Positions 14,785-22,330 of a stretch of DNA of 42,434 bases are shown piece after piece; within the stretch, counting starts at the first letter, position 1; the number at the start of each line of letters is the position of its first letter. Source of the stretch: Bacteroidales bacterium (GTDB lineage Bacteria; Bacteroidota; Bacteroidia; Bacteroidales; UBA3824); contig JAFXZT010000120.1 of the NCBI GenBank assembly GCA_017541145.1, forward strand, positions 1 through 42,434. Direction: 5' to 3'. The notes below the pieces were generated by a model. That model searched no databases. It was not told the DNA's origin and saw only the letters and a program-made list of their open reading frames with translations. Position numbers and translations under genes: made by a program.

Positions 14785-16851
14785 ATGGCAACGACAGGTA
14801 AAATTGGAGTTACAAGTGAGAACATCTTCCCTGTAATCAAAAAATTCTTGTATTCAGAACAGGAAATCTTTTTAAGAGAATTGGTTTCCAACGCAGTAGA
14901 TGCTACTACAAAGGTAAAAGCATTGGCAAGAAAAGGCGATCTCAAGGAAGACCTTGGCGATTTGACAGTAAGAGTGAATGTTGACAAAGATAAAAAGACT
15001 ATCACTATTTCGGATCACGGTATCGGTATGACTTCTGAGGAGGTTGACAAATATATCAATCAGATTGCATTCTCATCAGCAGGCGACTTCCTTGAAAAAT
15101 ACAAGGATTCTATTGATGCTATTATCGGTCATTTCGGACTCGGATTCTACTCTGCATTTATGGTTTCAGAAAAGGTTGACATCATCACAAAGAGTTGGCA
15201 GCCTGATTCCAAAGCTGTAAAATGGAGTTGCGACGGCAGCCCTGAGTATCAGATGGAAGAAACCGAAAAGGCTGAACGTGGTACTGATATTATTCTTCAT
15301 ATCGACAACGATTCGGCAGAGTATCTCGAAGATGCCAAGATTGAAGGTTTGCTCAAGAAATATTGTATGTTCCTTCCTGTTCCTATTGCTTTTGGCAAGA
15401 TTAAGGAATGGAAAGAAGATAAATATGTTGATACCGACAAAGATAAGGTTATCAATGATACTGAACCGCTTTGGACTAAAAAACCGTCGGAACTCAAGGA
15501 TGAGGATTACAAGAATTTCTACAAGAAACTTTATCCTTCTACTTTTGAAGATCCGTTGTTTAATATCCATTTGAATGTAGATTATCCGTTTACACTTACA
15601 GGTATTTTGTATTTCCCGAAAATCCGTACTAATTTGGAAATTCAGAAAAACAAAATCCAGTTGTATTGCAACCAAGTATATGTTACAGACAATGTAGAAG
15701 GTATTGTGCCTGAGTTCTTAACATTGCTTCATGGTGTATTGGATTCTCCGGATATTCCTTTGAATGTATCAAGAAGTTATTTGCAGTCGGATTCTAATGT
15801 AAAGAAAATCAGCAACCATATTACAAAGAAAGTTGCTGACAAGCTTACAGATATTTTCAAGAATCAGCGCGAAGATTTGGAAAAGAAATGGGACGATCTC
15901 CGTTTGTTCATTCAATACGGTATGCTTACAAACGACAAGTTCTATGAGTCAGCCAAAGATTTCTTCTTGTACAAAAATACCGAAGACAAATATTTTACTT
16001 TGGATGAATACAAGAATATCATCAAAGCAAACCAAACTGACAAAAACAATACTATAATAATACTTTACGCTACCAACAAGGAAGATCAGTATTCATTTAT
16101 TTCGGCAGCCAAAGAAAAAGGTTACGATGTATTGATTTTGGATTCAGCATTTGATTCACATTTTATCAACCAGGTAGAACAAAAGAATTCAGATGTAAGA
16201 TTTATGCGTGTAGATTCTGATACATTGGACAAACTTATCAGAAAAGAAGACGCTCCAAAATCTACATTGACCGATACCGAAAAATCAGATTTGTCAGCAG
16301 TATTCAATTCACAAACACCAAAGAATTCCAACAAGAATTTCACAGTAGAATTTGATACCTTGTCGGCAGACGATATGCCTGTATTGATTACCCAGAGCGA
16401 ATTTATGCGTCGTATGAAAGATATGGGTAAGATGGGCGGTCCAGAATCAAGTTTCTACAACAATCTTCCTGACAATCTCAATCTTGTTGTCAACGAAAAC
16501 CATCCGATAGTAAAATCAATAATTGCGGATGCAAAATCGGCAACAGCAGCTGATGTTACAAAATTGGAAGACGAGTTGAAACCTTTGAAATCTGATTTGG
16601 AAAGTCTTGAAAAGCTTACCAAAGACAAGAAAGAGGAAGAAATCAGTACCGAAGAGAAAACCAAGAAAGAGGAATTACAGAAGAAAATCTCAGACTTGGA
16701 ATCAAAACGCAAAGAGGTATTTGAGAAATATGCCGGCGGCAACAAGTTGGTTAAACAATTGATAGACTTGGCATTGTTGGCAAACAACATGCTTAGAGGC
16801 GAAGATCTTACCAAATTTGTAAAACGTTCGGTAGAATTTATTGGAAAATAA
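14785..16851 (+). CDS. htpG: HtpG, Hsp90-family molecular chaperone
   Basis: 688 residues. The GHKL ATPase domain is intact: LRELVSNAVDAT (the E and N that bind ATP and Mg), DHGIGMT, and GHFGLGFYSAFMV; the middle domain has the catalytic-loop SRSYLQSDSNVKKIS. The C-terminal half includes a charged insertion (about residues 590-650, rich in Lys/Glu) typical of Bacteroidetes HtpG and accounting for a length above the E. coli protein. It is a dimeric ATP-driven chaperone of the cytoplasm, induced by heat. It is monocistronic: a terminator follows, and the upstream region carries a TGTCA palindrome and the 42-bp repeat array. Confidence 0.98.
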   Translation: MATTGKIGVTSENIFPVIKKFLYSEQEIFLRELVSNAVDATTKVKALARKGDLKEDLGDLTVRVNVDKDKKTITISDHGIGMTSEEVDKYINQIAFSSAGDFLEKYKDSIDAIIGHFGLGFYSAFMVSEKVDIITKSWQPDSKAVKWSCDGSPEYQMEETEKAERGTDIILHIDNDSAEYLEDAKIEGLLKKYCMFLPVPIAFGKIKEWKEDKYVDTDKDKVINDTEPLWTKKPSELKDEDYKNFYKKLYPSTFEDPLFNIHLNVDYPFTLTGILYFPKIRTNLEIQKNKIQLYCNQVYVTDNVEGIVPEFLTLLHGVLDSPDIPLNVSRSYLQSDSNVKKISNHITKKVADKLTDIFKNQREDLEKKWDDLRLFIQYGMLTNDKFYESAKDFFLYKNTEDKYFTLDEYKNIIKANQTDKNNTIIILYATNKEDQYSFISAAKEKGYDVLILDSAFDSHFINQVEQKNSDVRFMRVDSDTLDKLIRKEDAPKSTLTDTEKSDLSAVFNSQTPKNSNKNFTVEFDTLSADDMPVLITQSEFMRRMKDMGKMGGPESSFYNNLPDNLNLVVNENHPIVKSIIADAKSATAADVTKLEDELKPLKSDLESLEKLTKDKKEEEISTEEKTKKEELQKKISDLESKRKEVFEKYAGGNKLVKQLIDLALLANNMLRGEDLTKFVKRSVEFIGK

Positions 16852-16885
16852 TTTTGTAATTTGTGTTAATTATAATTAATTTAGA

Positions 16886-16916
16886 GGCTTGAAGTTAACT
16901 GCTTCAGGCCTTTTTT
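16886..16916 (+). terminator. Rho-independent terminator of htpG
   Basis: GGCTTGAAG and CTTCAGGCC pair (one G-T wobble) around a short loop and are followed by six T at 16911-16916. It lies about 35 bases after the htpG stop. Confidence 0.85.
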
Positions 16917-16961
16917 CGTATAAAATAAAAAATAATAAAATTTGGTACAATACCTTCTTTT

Positions 16962-16977
16962 TGGTACGCTGTTTGCC
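16962..16977 (+). promoter_or_regulatory. Sigma-54-type (-24/-12) promoter
   Basis: TGGTACG-CTGT-TTGCC matches the sigma-54 consensus TGGCACG-N4-TTGCW, with the invariant GG (16963-16964) and GC (16975-16976) separated by exactly ten bases. The expected start near 16988 leaves a leader of about 120 bases before rlmH. A half-match (TTTGGTAC) lies just upstream. Dependence on RpoN and an NtrC-type activator is inferred from the motif. Confidence 0.6.
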
Positions 16978-17039
16978 TATTCGGGAGATAGGAAACAGTA
17001 AAGAATATAAACAACAAAAAGATTAAATATTTAACTCTG

Positions 17040-17072
17040 CGTGAGGTAGTTACCCACGTTTTTATTTTTATT
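17040..17072 (+). other. Leader hairpin with T-rich tail before rlmH
   Basis: CGTG-A-GGT, loop AGTT, then ACC-CACG forms a seven-pair hairpin with one bulge, followed by a T-rich run. It lies within the predicted leader of the sigma-54 transcript and might act as an attenuator. The stem is short, so confidence is low. Confidence 0.3.
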
Positions 17073-17106
17073 TATAAAAGATGTAAAAACATAAAACAAC
17101 AGACGA

Positions 17107-17580
17107 ATGAAAATAAAATTTGTAGTGGTTGGCAAAACCGTGGAGAAATATTTAATAGACGCGTGTGCCGAATACGAAAAGAGGATTAAAAAATATATCC
17201 AATTTGAGTATATCGTTCTCAAAGACCTTAAAAATGCTTCGTCGCTCAGTCACGACCAAGTGAAAGAGCAGGAAGCCAAACTATTAGAACCGTATATGAC
17301 GCCCAATACTTATCGGATAATACTCGATGAGCACGGCAAAGAGTATACGAGTGTAGAATTTTCCGAATATATAGGTCGGAAAATGGCGAATTTAGGGAAA
17401 GATATAACATTTGTGATAGGAGGTCCATACGGTTTTGATCCTAAAATCAGTGCTTTGGCAGACGATAAGATTTCGCTTTCCAAAATGACATTTTCTCACC
17501 AGATGGTCAGACTGATATTCTTGGAGCAATTGTACCGTGCGTATACAATCATGCGCGGAGAACCTTATCATCACGAATAA
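17107..17580 (+). CDS. rlmH: RlmH, 23S rRNA pseudouridine-1915 N3-methyltransferase
   Basis: 157 residues, the normal length for the family. It is a SPOUT-class, S-adenosylmethionine-dependent enzyme that methylates pseudouridine 1915 of 23S rRNA in assembled 70S ribosomes. Visible hallmarks are the N-terminal KIKFVVVGKT, the trefoil-knot glycine loop VIGGPYGFD (about 103-111), and the C-terminal RAYTIMRGEPYHHE. It is followed after 130 bases by a large histidine kinase with no terminator between, so both may be read from the sigma-54-type promoter upstream. Confidence 0.97.
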   Translation: MKIKFVVVGKTVEKYLIDACAEYEKRIKKYIQFEYIVLKDLKNASSLSHDQVKEQEAKLLEPYMTPNTYRIILDEHGKEYTSVEFSEYIGRKMANLGKDITFVIGGPYGFDPKISALADDKISLSKMTFSHQMVRLIFLEQLYRAYTIMRGEPYHHE

Positions 17581-17710
17581 CGAAAAATGGAGATATCAGA
17601 AGAATTTTTATTTATTTTTACATAGAAATAACTACTCAAGGAAAAAACTTTTTTAATAGACTACAAACAATTATTTTTTAGACACTATTAAAATTCAAGG
17701 ACAAAAACAA

Positions 17711-20700
17711 GTGAAAGAGAAGTTTGTACAACTGTTTGTGAAATTTCAGTTTCTGGTATATGCAACAATACTGTGCATATCTGCAACTGTATTGGAATCG
17801 TATCTCAGTGGAGTTACCTCGGCGAGAATAGATTCCGACAGGGTGGAGAATGTATTGCATATAAAAGAAACAAAACTTGACAGCATTCTGACGTTTTTTC
17901 AAAATGAGGTAGAGAAAGGAGAAAACTTTCATAAAGAAAATTCGATATGGCTGTTTAAACAAAATCTTGATTATCTCAAAGACGAAGGTTTTACGGTATT
18001 TGTCTACGAGAAAGATACATTGAGATTTTGGACAGATAATGTTGTACCCGCAGGCAGAATATTTTCGCAGTCGTTGCTCAATAATACATTTGCTAATCTT
18101 GACAATGCTTGGTACGAAATCCGCACCGTAATCAACGGCGACTATCGTTATGTCGGATTAATTTTTCTGAAGAATAAGTATAATCTCAAAAACAAATATC
18201 TTAAAAACGAATTTTTACCCGATTTTAATCACGGTCCTGAGATTCAAATTTCTATGGTACCGGTAAGTTTCGGTATGGATATCCGTGACAAAGACGGTAA
18301 ATATGTTTTTACGCTTGTACCTACAAGTACTTACGACATGGAGGGCGAGAAATTTAATTCCGTCGGAATACTTTATTTCCTGTCGTTGGTGATGATGTTG
18401 ATTTTTATTTATACTGTAATTTGCCGGCTTGCCAAGGAGGACGGTAATTACCTGAAAATAATATCAATAATAATAGGTGTAGTGGTAGTAAGAACATTGA
18501 TGGCGATATTCAAGCTGCCGCCGTCGATATATTCTTTAAACTTTTTTGATCCGGAATTCTTTTTAGGACCGGGAATATTTTCAAGGTTTGGTGATTTTAT
18601 TATCAATTCGGTAGTAATATTAGCAGTAGTAGTTTATATCTTTAAACTTACAGAATACAACAAAGTAGGCGATTATTTGAAAACTGCTCCGAAGAAAAAT
18701 CTGTATACGATTTGGGGATTTTCGTTGACAGTTTACTTTTTGTTTTTCGGATACTTGTATTCTGTTACAAAACAGCTTATAGGTCACAGCAAAATATTGT
18801 TTCAGCTTACAAATATCATAGAGCTTGATATTTACAGTATATCCGGCATTATGATTTTGATAATACTGACAGCTGCACTTATATATACATCAGTAAAGAT
18901 GACATCTTATTTTGATTATTCTTTGATAAAAAATCTGAATAAGACATTATTAATAAGTGCCGGAGTCGGAGTAGTATTATTTATAGTATCATCGTTGATA
19001 TTCAGTCTGCAAACAGCAATAGCCTTGTTGTATGTATGTTTGATATTGGGTGCATCTATGATTATGCATTACAAAAATGCAGAAACAAGTGTCTACCGTT
19101 ATATATTTATGGTATTTTTGAGTGCGGTATTTACATGTAATCTTATAAGTAATACCACAGAACAAAAAATCATAGAAGAAAGCAAAACATTGGTAACCTA
19201 TCCGGCAGACGAGCGCGATCAAATTGCGGAACTTCTTTTGAGTGATATTTCTCAAAAGCTGCCTAACGATGAGGTAATTACAGATTTCTTGAGAATTTCA
19301 GACACTCAACAGCGAGTTTCCAAACTTCGTGATTATATTCAGCATCAGTATTTCAACGAGTTTAGAAGCAAATATAATCTTAGTACCAAAGTTTTTAAAT
19401 TAGAGCCCGGAGAATTGTTTGCCGATATAGATGATGATTTTGTAAAAGCCGTAGAGCAACACGGCAAGTCGGTAAATGCTACAGGTTTTTATTTTGTTGA
19501 CAAAAATGACGGTACAATCAGTTACATGTGTCCGTTGAGATATGTAATCAGTCAACAGATATTTTATTTGTGTATTTCGTTGGATTCCAAACCGATACCT
19601 CAAGAATTGGGTTATCCGGAATTGTTGATGGATAATAGTGTAAAACCATCACCGATACGAGATTACAGTTACGCGAAGTATTCACGCAGTCGCAAGATTT
19701 CTCAAAACGGAAATTATAATTACGATTTGACTGACGGTGTATATATTGCTGAAGTAGGGGAGGGGGATACCATCGCTACTACCAAAACCGGCGATTATAT
19801 TCATACAATTTATCGTAACGGCGAGAATACCATTGTGTTGTCGCATAGAAAATTATCAATATCTGATTTTGTAACACAATTTGCGTATTTGTTTGTAACA
19901 TATATTACTGTTTTGTTGATAGTATTGGTAATCAAGATGTTTCTTACAAACAATACAAATTACCGTTATCAAATAAAAACGCGATTGATATTTTCGATAA
20001 CAGGAATATTGATGTTGTCATTCATATTTATATGTATTGCAACGGCATATATCAATTTCCATCGTTTCAAGGAAGACAACATGAAGAGTATCGACGAAAA
20101 GGTTAAGAGTGTTTACATGGAATTGGAACATACCTGCGGCGATACTACAAGTTTTTCAACGATGTGGAATCCAAATACAAATAGTGTGATGGATGAATAT
20201 TTGGTACAATTGTCACATATATTTTTCATTGATATCAATTTGTATGGACCACACGGACAATTGATAGCAAGTTCACGCCCGGAAATATTTAGACAGGGAC
20301 TTATCAGTACCCGTATGAATACTACCGTTTTACGACAATTTGTATTAGGAAACAAGTCAAATATAATTCAAGACGAGAAAATCGGACAAATGCAGTATGC
20401 ATCAGCCTATATTCCGTTTTACAATTATAAAGACAATTTGATGGGTTACATCAATTTGCCGTATTTTACAAAGCCTGACGTTTTTAAACGTGAGCTTAGC
20501 AATTTGATAGTTTCAATTATCAATCTGTATGTTGTTTTGATGATGCTAAGTATTGTAGTTGCAGTATTTGTATCAGAACGTATCGTTCAGCCAATCAAGT
20601 TGATACAGCACAAGATGGAGAAAATAGAGCTTGGCAAACAGCACGAGAAAATCGAGTATGACCGCAAAGACGAGTTGGGACAACTTGTTGCCGAGTACAA

Positions 20701-21433
20701 CAATATGGCAGAAAAGTTGGAAGAAAGTGCGAAATTGTTGGCACAAGGAGAGCGAGAAAGTGCATGGCGTGAGATGGCAAAACAAATTGCGCATGAAATC
20801 AAAAATCCGCTTACACCGATGAAACTCAGTATCCAGTTTTTGATGAGTCGCAGGTCAGATGCCGGTTTCGACGGAATTTTGGAAAAAGTTTCAAATACAT
20901 TGATTCAACAAATTGATACATTGTCATCAATAGCAACCGGATTTTCCAACTTTGCAAAGATGCCGAAGCCAAACGAACATCCTTTCAATGTGGTTGAAAC
21001 ATTGGAAAATGTTATTCAATTGTTCAATAATGTTGACAATATGGATATTACCTCGGATTTGGGCGGCTACAAAGAGATAATAATTGTAGCAGACAAAGAG
21101 CAGATTTCGCGTGTGTTTATCAACTTGATAAAAAATGCAACACAAGCAATACCCGATGGTGTAAGAGGTAAGATTCATGTAACATTGGAATGTAAAGAAA
21201 AGCTTGTAATAAAAATTGCTGACAACGGTTGTGGTATTCCTGACGAAATTCGAGGAAAATTGTTTACTCCGTCTTTTACAACGAAGAGTAGCGGTTCGGG
21301 TTTAGGATTAGCAATGGTTAAAAATATAATAATCAATGCGAAAGGAGATATTACCTTTGAATCTGAAGTAGGAAAAGGAACAACCTTTATTGTAACATTG
21401 CCTATCAATAAAAAGCCACAGCAGACAACTTGA
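17711..21433 (+). CDS. Very large NtrY-like membrane sensor histidine kinase
   Basis: 1240 residues from a GTG start chosen because it precedes the first membrane helix. There are about 12 predicted helices: one near 12-32, a cluster near 218-482, two near 720-782, and one near 931-954. These enclose three extracytoplasmic parts, about 33-215, 483-715 and 783-930. A HAMP domain follows (about 955-1007), then HisKA with His1028 in AHEIKNPLTPMKLS, and a HATPase domain with NLIKNATQAIPDG, DNGCGIP and GSGLGLAMV. The ESAWREMAKQIAHEIKNPLTP block is typical of NtrY kinases that signal to NtrC-type, sigma-54-dependent activators. No response regulator lies nearby. The kinase assignment is certain; the NtrY placement is likely. 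Confidence 0.9.
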   Translation: MKEKFVQLFVKFQFLVYATILCISATVLESYLSGVTSARIDSDRVENVLHIKETKLDSILTFFQNEVEKGENFHKENSIWLFKQNLDYLKDEGFTVFVYEKDTLRFWTDNVVPAGRIFSQSLLNNTFANLDNAWYEIRTVINGDYRYVGLIFLKNKYNLKNKYLKNEFLPDFNHGPEIQISMVPVSFGMDIRDKDGKYVFTLVPTSTYDMEGEKFNSVGILYFLSLVMMLIFIYTVICRLAKEDGNYLKIISIIIGVVVVRTLMAIFKLPPSIYSLNFFDPEFFLGPGIFSRFGDFIINSVVILAVVVYIFKLTEYNKVGDYLKTAPKKNLYTIWGFSLTVYFLFFGYLYSVTKQLIGHSKILFQLTNIIELDIYSISGIMILIILTAALIYTSVKMTSYFDYSLIKNLNKTLLISAGVGVVLFIVSSLIFSLQTAIALLYVCLILGASMIMHYKNAETSVYRYIFMVFLSAVFTCNLISNTTEQKIIEESKTLVTYPADERDQIAELLLSDISQKLPNDEVITDFLRISDTQQRVSKLRDYIQHQYFNEFRSKYNLSTKVFKLEPGELFADIDDDFVKAVEQHGKSVNATGFYFVDKNDGTISYMCPLRYVISQQIFYLCISLDSKPIPQELGYPELLMDNSVKPSPIRDYSYAKYSRSRKISQNGNYNYDLTDGVYIAEVGEGDTIATTKTGDYIHTIYRNGENTIVLSHRKLSISDFVTQFAYLFVTYITVLLIVLVIKMFLTNNTNYRYQIKTRLIFSITGILMLSFIFICIATAYINFHRFKEDNMKSIDEKVKSVYMELEHTCGDTTSFSTMWNPNTNSVMDEYLVQLSHIFFIDINLYGPHGQLIASSRPEIFRQGLISTRMNTTVLRQFVLGNKSNIIQDEKIGQMQYASAYIPFYNYKDNLMGYINLPYFTKPDVFKRELSNLIVSIINLYVVLMMLSIVVAVFVSERIVQPIKLIQHKMEKIELGKQHEKIEYDRKDELGQLVAEYNNMAEKLEESAKLLAQGERESAWREMAKQIAHEIKNPLTPMKLSIQFLMSRRSDAGFDGILEKVSNTLIQQIDTLSSIATGFSNFAKMPKPNEHPFNVVETLENVIQLFNNVDNMDITSDLGGYKEIIIVADKEQISRVFINLIKNATQAIPDGVRGKIHVTLECKEKLVIKIADNGCGIPDEIRGKLFTPSFTTKSSGSGLGLAMVKNIIINAKGDITFESEVGKGTTFIVTLPINKKPQQTT

Positions 21434-21505
21434 TGTAAAAAAGGTTATAAAAAAATGTTGAAGTAAAAAAATTAATAAATGATTTACTTTATCATTTTTT
21501 TTATA

Positions 21506-21513
21506 TACCTTTG
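21506..21513 (+). promoter_or_regulatory. Bacteroidetes -7 promoter element for the exopolysaccharide genes
   Basis: TACCTTTG matches TAnnTTTG and lies 22 bases before the ATG of the Wza-like locus. Confidence 0.65.
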
Positions 21514-21535
21514 CCCAAAATTTTTAATACAATAA

Positions 21536-22318
21536 ATGAAACAATTAAAGTATATATTAACATCACTATTAGCTGTAATAATTGTTGGATGTAAAACTCC
21601 TAAAGATATAGCGTATTTTTAAGATTTGAAAGAAGATACGGTTATGAAAATTGAGAGCGAGAGCCCTAACTTCAGATTGAAACCGGGGGATAAATTATCG
21701 ATCGTTGTAACATGTCGTGATAAGCAAGTTGCAGAGATGTTTAATTTAATCAGACCGACTTTCAACAGTGGTGGTAGTTCCGGTTCAATTGTTTATTATA
21801 CCGTAAATCCTGATGGTACAATTGATTTCCCTTTAATTGGTTCAATAGAAGTAGTGAATTTGACACGTTCTGAATTGGAAAATTTAATAAAAAGTAAACT
21901 CATTGAACTTCAATATATACAAGATCCGGTTGTAATAGTAGAATTTAATAGTCTTTATTACAATGTTTTGGGCGAGGTTACAAAACCCGGTCGCTATAAT
22001 ATCACAACAGATAAATTTACTGTTCTTGATGCAATAGGAGCTGCCGGAGATTTAACCATTCAAGGCTTGAGAAAGAATGTTAAAATAATTAGAGAAGAAG
22101 CCAACGGTCGTCAAGTTTATGAAATAGATTTGACCAACGCTGAAAGTATTCTCACGTCTCCTGCATATTATATTCAACAGAATGATGTTTTGTATGTAGA
22201 AGGAAACAATCAGCGTAAGAGACAATCTCTTGTAAACGGAAATACAACGCATTCAGCATCGTTTTGGATTTCGGTTGCATCACTCTTGGGATCTATGTAT
22301 GTAATATTTGTAAAGTAA
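21536..22318 (+). pseudogene. Wza-like polysaccharide export lipoprotein, broken by an in-frame TAA
   Basis: The ATG at 21536 opens a clear lipoprotein: MKQLKYILTSLLAVIIVGC followed by KTPKDIAYF. Codon 29 (21620-21622) is TAA, and the same frame continues with DLKEDTV to 22318. The family normally reads IAYFQDL here, so one C-to-T change (CAA to TAA) explains the stop. The rest is intact: a Poly_export domain (LKPGDKLSIVV, TVNPDGTIDFPLIGSI), an SLBB domain (VLGEVTKPGRYNITTDKFT) and a C-terminal helix (FWISVASLLGSMYVIF). Internal starts at 21626 (TTG) or 21644 (ATG) would make a product without the signal and lipid anchor. The protein normally forms the outer-membrane exit channel and partners the Wzc-like kinase 12 bases downstream. 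A sequencing error is possible. Confidence 0.85.
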
Positions 22319-22330
22319 CTTTTTAAAGAA

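Noticed and set aside
21620-21622. TAA read as an amino acid (stop-codon reassignment)
   Set aside because: Many genes in the window, including the thioredoxin-like, htpG and rlmH genes, end in TAA at the expected place, so the standard code holds.
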